Below, piece after piece: positions 1 through 9,313 of a stretch of DNA of 25,756 nucleotides (position 1 is the first letter of the stretch; each line of letters opens with the position of its first letter). Source of the DNA: JAFLCM01 sp046154665 (GTDB lineage: Bacteria > Planctomycetota > Phycisphaerae > Phycisphaerales > UBA1924); NCBI GenBank assembly GCA_046154665.1, contig JBJXFG010000089.1, forward strand, positions 1-25,756. Direction: 5' to 3'. Below the pieces are notes generated by a model. The model was given only the letters and a program-made list of their open reading frames with translations, was not told the origin of the DNA and did not search any database. The position numbers and the translations under genes were made by a program.

Positions 1-402
1 GCCCCACGGGAGTTCGCTGCGAACCAAGCCCGGGCATGCGCGGCCGGATGAAGCCAAAAACCTCACCCTGCGGTTGGTACTGAATCGGGGAGAAGCGCAG
101 AAGCCAAAGACCTCACCCTGCGGTTGGTACTGAATCGGGGAGAAGCGCACCACGAAACGGAGGCACCGTAAACCTGGCTTGTAGAGCCGGGGAGCGAACT
201 TCCCGGTAACAGGGAGGTGTCGCGGGTGTGGCCGCACGGTGAGTGATGATCGGCTCATGGCTTTAGATCCTCTGATTGAACCAACTCATTGAGAAGGAGG
301 TGATCGTTCAACTACCTCGTAGCACGAGTTTCTCTGCGTTTCCATTGAAGACCATGGGGGTCATGCAATGGCGAGCGACCGTCAAGAGCTTGTGATCGCT
401 TC
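1..402 (+). other. Non-coding region, possible structured RNA or group II intron 5' remnant
   Basis: No reading frame here looks like a real protein. The plus strand is rich in short GC stems, for example around 196-222, where 'gagccgggga' and 'cttcccggt' lie next to an 'acaggga' segment. A 50-bp unit is duplicated at 50-149. The overall look (alternating GC stems and GAA/GUAA-type loops, ending in a purine-rich 'aaggaggtgatc' at 294-305) reminds me of the 5' domain of a bacterial group II intron, but no reverse transcriptase gene and no domain V is visible. The adjacent surface-protein gene ends at 403 on the other strand. The identification is a guess from general appearance; the lack of a protein gene is the firmer part. 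Confidence 0.25.
50..149. repeat. 50-bp tandem duplication, two copies
   Basis: Positions 50-99 and 100-149 are the same 50-base unit, starting 'gaagccaaa' and ending 'gagaagcgca'. They differ at one base only (a at 59, g at 109). There are just two copies with no spacer, so this is not a CRISPR array. A single recent slippage or duplication event explains it. Confidence 0.9.
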
Positions 403-3400
403 TCACGGGCACACGCTCCCGAACCGCCCGAGGAAGAACACCAGGTCGGTCGTGTTCACGGCCCCGTCGGCGTTGAAGTCGGCACGCTCCGCGAGTGAAC
501 CCGGCGTCACCGGCTGACCGAAGCGCCCCAGGAAGAAGACCAGGTCGGCCGTATTCACCACGCCGTCGGCGTTGAAGTCCGCCCCGCCGCAGGGCGGTGG
601 GATGCGGACAACGTTCGTTGGGTTGGCGATGGTGCCGCCGCTGTTGGTGAGGGTGCGGTAGTACACCCGGCACGAAGGGGCGCTCAGCACCGCGCCGCTC
701 TCGATGATGAGTTTGTCGCAGTAGACGGCCTCGCAAACGGTCTGGCCGTTGTTCGCGTTGTCGCGGGCGTCGGTGGTGCCAACAGAAGCCCCCGCGCCGA
801 TGCGCAGCGTGCCGATGGGGAACGACCCCGCGAGCGTGCGGTCCAGCCCCGCCGCGACGTTGCCGCGGTCCAGGCTCATCGCTTCGATGGTCGTGGACCC
901 GCTATCGGGCTTGGCCATGACGAGTTCGGCCTGACGCATGTCGTAGTTCGCGTTGCTGTTGATCGCCGCGTCGTACGAGCCCGCGACGGTCAGACGCCAC
1001 ACGGCGTTGGGAAGCGAAAGGCTCGCGGCGGCACCGGCGATGTAATCGCCCCGGATGAACATGCCGTCGCCCGGGGCGGTGCGGGTGGACTCGGAATCGC
1101 GGTAGAACTCGCGGTAGAACGCGATGGTGCTGTCGTCCGATCCCGGCGGCGGCAGCGGCGGGTTCGAGAGCACGCCGTTGATCGTCCCGTTGTTCGTCAG
1201 GCTCCCGATCAGGGTGGCGGTGCCGAGTTGCACCGTGATGATGCCGCCGGCGTTGTTGGTGAGGCTGCCGACAAACAGGGTGTTGCCCACGGTGTAGATC
1301 CGCCCTGAGTTCAGCGTGCTGGCGTAAACACTGCCGCTGCCGGTGAAACGCCCCGTCGATGCGATGCTCAGCGTCGGCGCGCTGATGCTCGACCCCGTCC
1401 AGTTCGTGGCGGCGGAGACGCTCAGTATCCCGCCCGAGACCACGTTCGCCCCCTGGAGTGTGGACAAACCGCTGAGAGTCGTCGCGCCCGCGGTGCTCAG
1501 CGTCGAGCCCGGGAGCGTGTTGAGCACGCCGCTGGAGGTCAGCGACCCGGATTGGAAAAGCGAGGCCCCGGGGAAGAGCCGCGTCAGGCCCGAGGCGGTG
1601 AGGCTGCTGGACGTCACACTGAGCGTGGCGTCGGTGAACACGTTGAGGGTGGCGTTCGATGTCACCGTCGCTCCCGACAGCCCCGAATAGGACCCGTTGG
1701 GCACGCGGACCTCGCCGCCCAGACTGAGTATCGATCCCGTCGCCGCCGACACCGATGAGGAGTCGGCTAGGGTCCACACGCCGCCGGATGGCTGGCTGAT
1801 CGCGCCCTCGCTAGTGAGCGCGAGTCCCTTGCCTAACAGGTCAATGCTGGGTTCAAGCCCGAACGACGCCGCGGGGGCTCGCACCTGGTGCGTGGACGAG
1901 GCGCTGGCGATCGCGCCTCCGATGGTGGGATAGTTCATTCCCAGCGTGAGGTTGCGAACCCGGCTCTGGAACTCCAAGGCACCGGCGTCGGGACGAGCCA
2001 CGCCGTCATTGTTACCGTCCAGGTTGCGGGGTGTGAGCGCGAGGTCAAGGGGCAGCGGCTCGATCAGGTCGCCGTCGCCGTCGAGATCGCCCGCGTCTGC
2101 GGGCAGCGAGGCCGGGTTTCCCAAGTCCACGGCGGACGAGAAGGGCGACCCCAGGGCCACGTTGTCATCGATGGTGCCGAAGACGTTGTCCACGCCGTTG
2201 GCGTCGGCGAAGCCCGGGTCGGTGGTCACAATGTTGATGCCCAGGAATCCGCCCTGCACGATGGAATCCGATGCGGTGGCGATGCCGCCGATCTGGGAAC
2301 TCGTCAGCGCGGTGTTCCCCCACAGGATGCAGTTGCGCAAGATTGGAGCGGGGGCATCCTGCCTGCTGAGCAGGGCGCCCCCCGGTCCAGCCGGGGCGGA
2401 GTTGCCCGAAAACGTGCAATGATCGAACCTCGCCGTCGCTCCCGCTGCGGTCTGGATGGACCCGCCCCCCGAGGACGAGCTCGCGGAGTTGCCGGAAAAC
2501 ACGCAGTTCCGGAACGACGTCTCGCTTCCAAACGCCAACGTGCCGACTGGGCTAACAGGCCCAGTGTTGCCGAGAAACCGACAGTTTTGGAACAGACCGG
2601 TGCTCCCGGAACCCGCGAAGATCACCCCACCACCCTGTACAACAGACGAGCCGAAACTCACAGTGGCTCCGAAAGTACGGTTCCCGATGAAAGTGCAACC
2701 CGTCACTGTGGATCCGCTGAGCATGCGAATGACTCCCAGCCCAGTCAGGTTGTCCCTGACGACGCAGTCACTGATGACGGAGCCGGAGTTCGTGCGGATG
2801 GCGGGGGTGATGGAACCGCTCGGGCCTCCGTTCGCACCCGACACCGTCACCCCGTCGACACGAACGCTGCTCGACAGGTCAAGTATGGTCTGCGAATTGT
2901 CCGCGCGGTTAGCGAAATTCAGCGCGTCGTCGCCGTTGAAGTCACCGGTGATGATCGTCGGCTGGGACGCGGGGTCGCGGAAGTCCGGCGACGCGGAGGC
3001 CACGCCGCCGTAGCCGCCCCTCAAGGTGAACACTCCCGAACCCGTTGAGACGACCAGATTCGTTCCACCCGAGGACAAGGGTGGATAGACGCCCTGGGCC
3101 ACGCGGAACTCCGTGACCACGCCCCCGGGAATGCCACGGAGATAAATCGCCTCGTGGATCGAGCGCACCGCGGTATTCCAGGATTCGCCAACAGAGCCCC
3201 CCGGTGCCGTGCTAGCACGGTCGACGTAAACCACGGCGGGGACGAACGGAGTGTAAAAAAGCCCTTCATACGCGCCCATGTCAACTACGGGACTGCCGCT
3301 GGCGGGATCGTTCAACGCCAGATAATCATCCACCCGACGCGTACCCATCACAAAGTCGCGCTCCAGGGTTTCAGAGACATTTCCATCCTTATCCAGGTCG

Positions 3401-4629
3401 GTCACGTCGGGCGGGATGCTGCTGTTCAGCCCTTGATCGATGCATGGCGACCCGGGAAGGCCGCGTATGAGTGAGTAGTCGTCGTCCGGGGTGCCGATGA
3501 CATTGTCCGCACCCTGGGCATCGGTGAACCCGGGATCGGTGCTGACGTTCCCGGTGGCAACCACGGCATTCTGCAGGTCGCAGTACGTGGCGATGAAGCC
3601 CCCTCCACTCACGGCGATGCCGGCGTTGCCCGTGGTGGCGGCATTGCCCCACACGATGGTGTTGGTAATGGTCGGGCTGGCTCCATCGATAAAAATGCCG
3701 CCACCCGAGCTGCCTGCTCCGATGCTGCTGTTGTTGGCGATGGTGCAGTTGGTCAGGGTCGTGGGGTTGGCCTTCAGACGCAGCGCCGCGCCGGAATCAG
3801 CCGAGGTGTTGCCACTGAAGACGCAATTTGTGACGGCGAGGCCCCCCGTGCAGGACTCGTTGAGGAGGCCCGCAGTTCCCGCGGCGGCGTTGTTACCGTA
3901 GAAACCACAGTTCACGAACCGGACCGGCCCCAGTGCCTCCACCAACACGATCCCCCCGCTCAGGCCTGAGGAGACGCGGTTCGCGGCGTACGTGCATTGC
4001 ACGAAATGAACGGCGCCGTTTCCGCTCAGGCAATCCACTGCGCCCGCGCCGAAGATGCTGCCGGTGTTCAACTTGATATTGCACGAACGCACCGAGATGG
4101 AACCCCTAATCGCCAGCGCGCCGCCGCCCGTGTTCAGGATGCTCCCGGCTTGGTCGGCGTTCCCCGCCGTGATTGCGAATCCTTCCAGTTCAGCGCCGCT
4201 GACCAACTCCGGCACGGTCACCACGTTGACGCTGTTCTCGGTGTTGTTCCCGAAGTTCGCGGTGTCGTTGTTGTTCAGGTCGCCCGACAGCACCGACGGC
4301 GTGGCCACGAAGTTCTGGACGTCAGGGGAGGACGCCCCGAACCCCGCGAAGCCGCCCCTCACCGCGACGTTGCTCTTCATCGCGAAGGCGAGCGTCCGCG
4401 AACCGCCAACCCCGGCGGGTTTGTATGTCCCCTGCCCCACGCGGACCGTGTCCCCGCTCGCCGCCGCCGCTAATCCCTCTTGCAGCGTCTTGAACGGCAC
4501 CGTCCACGAAGTGCCCGCGCCGGAGGTGGGCACGGAATCATCCACGTACCATATCGCCCCACACGCAGTGGTCACGGAGCCGAGCACCAACGCAAGCGCC
4601 GGAACGGCACGGTACAGCAAATTCTTCAT
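403..4629 (-). CDS. Giant secreted beta-helix protein with C-terminal dockerin-like pair (paralog A)
   Basis: The protein is 1408 residues. The start is ATG at 4627-4629, chosen over an in-frame ATG eight codons earlier because AGGGAGA lies 7 bases upstream and a signal peptide (MKNLLYRAVPALALVLGS...) follows directly. Residues ~26-470 and ~475-900 are two related modules. Each opens with a 'YVD' strand and a GGxxG turn, runs through Asn/Cys-rich beta-helix repeats of the 'NCxFxGN' type, and closes with a 'DPGF.DA.G.DN..GT.DD' segment and a DxGAxE motif. This matches choice-of-anchor Q / polymorphic outer-membrane-type beta-helix proteins. Residues ~900-1200 are Ser/Thr/Gly-rich low-complexity strands. 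The last ~62 residues hold two dockerin-like loops (DFNADGVVNTADL and DFNADGAVNTTDL), each followed by FFLGRFG, and the protein ends in VCP. It is probably exported and surface-associated; ligand and function are unknown. Confidence 0.9.
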   Translation of the reverse strand: MKNLLYRAVPALALVLGSVTTACGAIWYVDDSVPTSGAGTSWTVPFKTLQEGLAAAASGDTVRVGQGTYKPAGVGGSRTLAFAMKSNVAVRGGFAGFGASSPDVQNFVATPSVLSGDLNNNDTANFGNNTENSVNVVTVPELVSGAELEGFAITAGNADQAGSILNTGGGALAIRGSISVRSCNIKLNTGSIFGAGAVDCLSGNGAVHFVQCTYAANRVSSGLSGGIVLVEALGPVRFVNCGFYGNNAAAGTAGLLNESCTGGLAVTNCVFSGNTSADSGAALRLKANPTTLTNCTIANNSSIGAGSSGGGIFIDGASPTITNTIVWGNAATTGNAGIAVSGGGFIATYCDLQNAVVATGNVSTDPGFTDAQGADNVIGTPDDDYSLIRGLPGSPCIDQGLNSSIPPDVTDLDKDGNVSETLERDFVMGTRRVDDYLALNDPASGSPVVDMGAYEGLFYTPFVPAVVYVDRASTAPGGSVGESWNTAVRSIHEAIYLRGIPGGVVTEFRVAQGVYPPLSSGGTNLVVSTGSGVFTLRGGYGGVASASPDFRDPASQPTIITGDFNGDDALNFANRADNSQTILDLSSSVRVDGVTVSGANGGPSGSITPAIRTNSGSVISDCVVRDNLTGLGVIRMLSGSTVTGCTFIGNRTFGATVSFGSSVVQGGGVIFAGSGSTGLFQNCRFLGNTGPVSPVGTLAFGSETSFRNCVFSGNSASSSSGGGSIQTAAGATARFDHCTFSGNSAPAGPGGALLSRQDAPAPILRNCILWGNTALTSSQIGGIATASDSIVQGGFLGINIVTTDPGFADANGVDNVFGTIDDNVALGSPFSSAVDLGNPASLPADAGDLDGDGDLIEPLPLDLALTPRNLDGNNDGVARPDAGALEFQSRVRNLTLGMNYPTIGGAIASASSTHQVRAPAASFGLEPSIDLLGKGLALTSEGAISQPSGGVWTLADSSSVSAATGSILSLGGEVRVPNGSYSGLSGATVTSNATLNVFTDATLSVTSSSLTASGLTRLFPGASLFQSGSLTSSGVLNTLPGSTLSTAGATTLSGLSTLQGANVVSGGILSVSAATNWTGSSISAPTLSIASTGRFTGSGSVYASTLNSGRIYTVGNTLFVGSLTNNAGGIITVQLGTATLIGSLTNNGTINGVLSNPPLPPPGSDDSTIAFYREFYRDSESTRTAPGDGMFIRGDYIAGAAASLSLPNAVWRLTVAGSYDAAINSNANYDMRQAELVMAKPDSGSTTIEAMSLDRGNVAAGLDRTLAGSFPIGTLRIGAGASVGTTDARDNANNGQTVCEAVYCDKLIIESGAVLSAPSCRVYYRTLTNSGGTIANPTNVVRIPPPCGGADFNADGVVNTADLVFFLGRFGQPVTPGSLAERADFNADGAVNTTDLVFFLGRFGSVCP

Positions 4630-4636
4630 GGATGAT

Positions 4637-4643
4637 TCTCCCT
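4637..4643 (-). promoter_or_regulatory. Ribosome binding site, paralog A
   Basis: AGGGAGA on the minus strand, 7 bases before the ATG at 4627-4629. It decides the start in favour of the codon directly before the signal peptide. The same GGGAGA core precedes the other two surface-protein genes. Confidence 0.7.
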
Positions 4644-4846
4644 GCCACAGCACGAGTCGACAGCATGCTCAGCGTTCCACGCCGTCCCACAATGCCAACA
4701 CGCTAGTTGTCTTCCTTCATGAGATCGCCGCTTACAGCGTGACCGGAAACCCCCGGTTCGCAAGGGGAGACCGGGATCGCTACCCCCTAATTGCGCGCCA
4801 CGCCTAGCCGCTGGGGATCGGCAGCTAGAGAGAGGTCGGGTGCTCC

Positions 4847-7800
4847 TCACGGGCACACGCTCCCGAACCGCCCGAGGAAGAACGTGAGATCGGGCGTCGT
4901 CACCACGCCGTCGGCGTTGAAATCTGCACGCTCCGCCAGCGACCCCGGCGTCGCCACCTGTCCGAACCTGCCCAGGAAGAAGGTCAAGTCGGGCGTGTTG
5001 ACAACGCCGTCACCGTTGAAGTCGGCCCCGCCGCAGGGCGGTGGGATGCGGACAACGTTCGTTGGGTTGGCGATGGTGCCGCCGCTGTTGGTGAGGGTGC
5101 GGTAGTAGACCTTGCACGAAGGTGCACTCAGAACCGCGCCGCTTTCGATGATGAGTTTGTCGCAGTAGACGGCCTCGCAGGCGCTTTGACCGTTGTTCGC
5201 GTTGTCGCGGGCATCTGCGGTCGAAACCGCCGCCCCCGCGCCGATCCGCAGCGTGCCGATGGGGAACGACGAGGCCAGCGTGCGGTCCAGCCCCGCGGCG
5301 ACGTTGCCGCGATCGAGGCTCATCGCTTCGATGGTCGTGGTGCCCGTGTCGGGCTTAGCCATCACGAGTTCGGCCTGTCGCATGTCGTAGTTCGCGTTGC
5401 TGTTGATCGCCGCGTCGTACGAGCCCGCGACGGTAAGACGCCACACCGGATTGGGCAGCGACAGCACCGCCGCCGTACCCGCCACATAGTCGCCGCGGAT
5501 GAACATCCCGTCGCCGGGGGCGGTCCTTGAGGTTTCGGGTTCGCCGTAGAACTCGCGGTAGAACGCGATGGTGTCCCCGTCGGCATCCGGCGGCGGCAGC
5601 GGCGGGTTCGAGAGGACGCCGTTGATCGTCCCGTTGTTCGTCAGGCTCCCGATCAGCGTGGCGGTCCCGAGTTGGACGGTGATGATGCCGCCGACGTTGT
5701 TCGTGAGGCTGCCGACGAAGAGGGTGTTGCCCACGGTGTAGATCCGCCCTGAGTTCAGCGTGCTGGCGTAGACACTGCCGCTGCCGGTGAAACGCCCCGT
5801 CGATGCGATGCTCAGCGTCGGCGCGCTGATGCTCGACCCCGTCCAGTTTGTGACGGCGGTGATGCTGGTGGTGCCTCCAGAGAGAACGGTGGCGCTCTGC
5901 AGCGTGGCGGTGCCGCCCAGTGAAAGAGCACCGGTGGTGGAGAGAGTCGAGGCGGGGAGGGCGTTGACGGCGCCGGTTGAAGAAATCGCGCCGGTGGTCG
6001 ACAGCGTGGACCCGGCGTACAGCCGGATGTTGCCCGCGCCGCTGATGCTGCCGGGCACGCCGGCGGTCAAGGCGGAGTTGTCGAAGACATTCAGAGCGAA
6101 GTTGTTGGTGAGGCTCGCGGCGTTGACGAACGCGCTGGCATTGGTCGGCACGCGGAGTTCGCCGTTGAGGGTGATGCTGGGGCCGGAGGAGCCGGTCGGA
6201 CGCCCGAGGATCGCGCCGTCGGTGAGGGTGTAGCGTCCGCCGCTGGGCTGGGTGAGGCTGCTGTAGCCGGCGATGGTGATGGGCTTATTGGCGAAATCGA
6301 TGAACGGCTCGCTGCTGAACTGCGACGACGGGGCGATCACGGTGTGGCCCGCCGAGGCGTTCGCGATGGCCTCGGCGATGTTCGACCAGATCGTGTTGGT
6401 GCTGAGGTTGATCACACCCGTTGCGGCGAACTCGTAGCACCCCGCGTCAGGAGAAGGGATGCCGCTGAAATCGCCGTCGAAATCGCGGGCGAGGAGGTCG
6501 AGGTCGCGGGGGAGGACTTCAGTGGTGTTGGAGTCGCCGTCGAGGTCGGCGACGTCCAGGGGGAGGAGGATCACGCTGCCCAGATCAATCGCGGGCGAGT
6601 TGCCGCGGAGGCGGAAGTCGTCGTCGCTGTTGCCGGCGATGTTGTCGGTGCCGTTGGCATCAGCGAAGAGCGGGTCGGTGGTGCGGATGCTGGTTCCCAG
6701 TAGAACTCCGCCCTGGATGACCGAGTTGCTGAAGGTGGTGGAACCGGGGGTGCCGGAATAGAGCATCTGCGGGTTGGCCGGGGCGGTGTTGCCCCAGAGG
6801 ATGGAGTTGTTGATCTGCGGCAAGCCGGTCGCACCACCCACGCAGTAGATCGCGCCGCCCGAGAAGACGGCGGAGTTGCCCGTCAGGGTGCAGTTGTTGA
6901 GGGTGAGCGAGGCCGCGCCGTTGGCGTGGATCGCGCCGCCGTGGCCCGAAGTGTTGGCGTTGAAGAGGCAGTTGGTGAACGAGGCGGAGGCATTGTTCTC
7001 CAGGAGCACGGTGCCGCCATTTCGGCCCGGCACCATGGGCTCAAATGAGTTCGATAGGAGTGTGCCCCTCGTGAAGCGGCAGTTCACGGCGCGGAGCGTG
7101 CTGCCGCGCACATACACGGCGGGGGCGTAGAAAGACGCGTTGCCCTCGAAGTCACAGTTTGACATCGTGAGCGTGAGCGCGTTGTCATTCTGAAGAATAG
7201 GGGTAAACCCGACGTACGAGTCGCGGATCACGACGCTGCGGAACACGATGTTGGGGCTGTACAACTCGAACAACGAGTTGTTATTGAAGTTCCTGTGGAA
7301 CCGCAGGCCGTCGAACACGGTCCCGATGCCCGCGGACGACACTGAGATGTTCACACCGCGGTTATCCGAATACGCAGGCAGGTTCGGATCAGTGAGCGTT
7401 GGCGGGTCGTTGCCCAGCACATCGCCATCGAAGATGGTGGGGAACGCGTTGGGATCCCGGAAATCCGGTGAAGCGCTGTTTCGCCCTGCGAAACCCCCGC
7501 GTATGGCCAGATTGGGGCGACCGACATCGAAGGCGAAGTTGCAGTCATACCTACCGCCCGCGATGCGGACCTCGGTCACGGTCGACGGGAAGCGGTTGGC
7601 GAGCACAACGGCGAGGTCAATCCGGTTGATGGCGCGGGCCCAAGAACTGCCTGCGGACTCATTCGATTCGTTCGAGCCCGTTGCATCGACGTAGATGACC
7701 GAACCTACGACGTCAAAGGTGCCGACCCGCTCGAACGCGCCCATGTCGAGCGGGGGCGTCCCCGCCACGGGGCCGTCCGCGATCAGGCCGTGCTGGGCGA

Positions 7801-9109
7801 AACGTGTGCTGGTTCCGCTCTGGCCGCTGATCGCCGTGGGCCAGGGTTCGGCGGTGTTGGCGTCGTTATCGAGGTCGGCGAAGTCGGCGGGGAGTGCGGC
7901 GGCGTTGGCGACATCGACACCCGTGCCGCCATAATAACCAGCGAAGAGCACCAACTCGTCGTCCGGTGTCCCGGTGATGTTATCGGGGCCGTCGAGGTCG
8001 ACGAAATAGATTTCCTCGTCGTTGATGTTGCCGGTGCCGATCTCGCCGCTCCTGTAGTTGTAGGTGGCGGTGGTGTTGCCCAGGATTTCGTACTCGTCGA
8101 GAAAGAAAGCAGTATTGGCAAAGACGCAGTTGGTGACGCTGAAGCCGCTGGAGGCATATGAGCCTACCCCCCTCGCGACGGTGAACGAGTCGGGCGTGAC
8201 GGTGTTCGAGGCCAGCGAGCAGTTGATCATCGACGACGTGCCAGCGGAGGCTCCGACGCCAACGGCGCCGCCGCCCAGCCCTCCGTTGGCCACCACGCTG
8301 TTGCCGGTGAAGACACAGCCGACGATGGTGGACGGGCCGTTGATCCACAGCGCCCCGCCGCCGGTGTTGGTGGTGGCGGCGGTGAGGGTGTTGCTGTGGA
8401 AGCGGCAGTTGGCCATGCGGGCGCCGGCACCGTTGCTCAGGCTCACCGCGCCGCCCCACTGCCCGGACCTGTTTCTGTAAAAAACGCAGCGTGCGTAGGT
8501 GGAGGTGTTGGTTCCCCGGTGGTCCACGGCCCCGCCGAAGGAGGCGGCATGGTTGTCGGTGAACCAGACGTTGATGGCGTTAAGGGTGGTGCCGATGCCG
8601 ACGAACATCCCGCCGCCGGTGGTGGAGCCGGAGCTGGAGTTGCCGGCGGAGATTTGGAGGTTCTGGAGTATGACGGTGATGGTTCCGGCCGTGGTGACGA
8701 CACGGAGCGAGTTCTCGGTGTTGTTGGCGAAGTCGGGACCGTCGTCGCCGTTGAGGTCGCCGCTGAGGACAGTGCTGGCGGCGCTGCCGCAGACACTGTC
8801 GGGAGAATTGAACGGATCGTTGTAGCCGCAGTACCCGCCCTTGATGGTGACGGACTTGTTGATGGTGAAGGTGGCGGAGCGGGAGCCGCCCGGACCAGCG
8901 GGTTTGTAAGTGCCGCGCCCAAGCCGGATCTCGTCGCCGCTGGCGGCCGCGGCGGTGAGAGCGGCTTGCAGCGTGTTGAACGGGCTGGTCCAACTGGTGC
9001 CCGTGCCGCCGGCGGGGGCGGAGTCATCGACGTACCAGATGGCGGCGTTGGCATGGTCAGACCCCATGCCGAGCAAACAGATGGCGAGAATGGTGATTCG
9101 TTTGAGCAT
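4847..9109 (-). CDS. Giant secreted beta-helix protein with C-terminal dockerin-like pair (paralog B)
   Basis: The protein is 1420 residues. ATG at 9107-9109 is preceded by GGGAGA five bases upstream. A signal peptide (MLKRITILAICLLGMGSDHANA) is followed by 'AIWYVDDSAPAGGTGTSW', the same opening as paralog A. It has two beta-helix modules with repeated 'NC.F..N' strands, each ending in a 'D.DG.DN..G..DD' segment and a DMGAFE or DAGCYEF closing motif. A Ser/Thr-rich repetitive stretch follows, then a C-terminal block almost identical to paralog A. The dockerin-like pair is DFNGDGVVNTPDL and DFNADGVVTTPDL, each followed by TFFLGRFG, ending in VCP. It is likely exported and surface-located, like its paralog. 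The gene lies 217 bp upstream of paralog A in the same orientation, so tandem duplication is the simplest origin. No catalytic residues are recognised; an adhesin or structural role is only inference. Confidence 0.9.
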   Translation of the reverse strand: MLKRITILAICLLGMGSDHANAAIWYVDDSAPAGGTGTSWTSPFNTLQAALTAAAASGDEIRLGRGTYKPAGPGGSRSATFTINKSVTIKGGYCGYNDPFNSPDSVCGSAASTVLSGDLNGDDGPDFANNTENSLRVVTTAGTITVILQNLQISAGNSSSGSTTGGGMFVGIGTTLNAINVWFTDNHAASFGGAVDHRGTNTSTYARCVFYRNRSGQWGGAVSLSNGAGARMANCRFHSNTLTAATTNTGGGALWINGPSTIVGCVFTGNSVVANGGLGGGAVGVGASAGTSSMINCSLASNTVTPDSFTVARGVGSYASSGFSVTNCVFANTAFFLDEYEILGNTTATYNYRSGEIGTGNINDEEIYFVDLDGPDNITGTPDDELVLFAGYYGGTGVDVANAAALPADFADLDNDANTAEPWPTAISGQSGTSTRFAQHGLIADGPVAGTPPLDMGAFERVGTFDVVGSVIYVDATGSNESNESAGSSWARAINRIDLAVVLANRFPSTVTEVRIAGGRYDCNFAFDVGRPNLAIRGGFAGRNSASPDFRDPNAFPTIFDGDVLGNDPPTLTDPNLPAYSDNRGVNISVSSAGIGTVFDGLRFHRNFNNNSLFELYSPNIVFRSVVIRDSYVGFTPILQNDNALTLTMSNCDFEGNASFYAPAVYVRGSTLRAVNCRFTRGTLLSNSFEPMVPGRNGGTVLLENNASASFTNCLFNANTSGHGGAIHANGAASLTLNNCTLTGNSAVFSGGAIYCVGGATGLPQINNSILWGNTAPANPQMLYSGTPGSTTFSNSVIQGGVLLGTSIRTTDPLFADANGTDNIAGNSDDDFRLRGNSPAIDLGSVILLPLDVADLDGDSNTTEVLPRDLDLLARDFDGDFSGIPSPDAGCYEFAATGVINLSTNTIWSNIAEAIANASAGHTVIAPSSQFSSEPFIDFANKPITIAGYSSLTQPSGGRYTLTDGAILGRPTGSSGPSITLNGELRVPTNASAFVNAASLTNNFALNVFDNSALTAGVPGSISGAGNIRLYAGSTLSTTGAISSTGAVNALPASTLSTTGALSLGGTATLQSATVLSGGTTSITAVTNWTGSSISAPTLSIASTGRFTGSGSVYASTLNSGRIYTVGNTLFVGSLTNNVGGIITVQLGTATLIGSLTNNGTINGVLSNPPLPPPDADGDTIAFYREFYGEPETSRTAPGDGMFIRGDYVAGTAAVLSLPNPVWRLTVAGSYDAAINSNANYDMRQAELVMAKPDTGTTTIEAMSLDRGNVAAGLDRTLASSFPIGTLRIGAGAAVSTADARDNANNGQSACEAVYCDKLIIESGAVLSAPSCKVYYRTLTNSGGTIANPTNVVRIPPPCGGADFNGDGVVNTPDLTFFLGRFGQVATPGSLAERADFNADGVVTTPDLTFFLGRFGSVCP

Positions 9110-9114
9110 GGTTC

Positions 9115-9120
9115 TCTCCC
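9115..9120 (-). promoter_or_regulatory. Ribosome binding site, paralog B
   Basis: GGGAGA on the minus strand, five bases before the ATG at 9107-9109. It supports the start that places the signal peptide at the N-terminus. Confidence 0.7.
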
Positions 9121-9313
9121 GCGGGTTTCAGAAACAAGGGTCGAAAGGATTTGTGGAAGGGATCGAGCGCCGATTTCAAAGCATTTTCTTCTCTGCGGCG
9201 ATGATCGCCGACATGGACGGGGTTCACAGCGCGGAGGCGGAGCCGGCCATGCGCTCGTGCGGTCGCTGGTTTGGAGGCGGCCGGGCCTTCGGGCAGCGGT
9301 GTTTGTCCCGGCG

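Noticed and set aside
50..149. CRISPR-like repeat
   Set aside because: There are only two adjacent copies with no spacer between them and no cas genes.
294..305. AAGGAGGTGATC, complement of the 16S rRNA 3' end
   Set aside because: The surrounding bases do not match the conserved 16S 3' helices on the minus strand, so this is not an rRNA end.
1888..3048. Long plus-strand open frame (386 codons) opposite paralog A
   Set aside because: It is antisense to a clear secreted beta-helix gene, has Arg/Gly/Val-rich composition and no domain. It is a by-product of high GC content.
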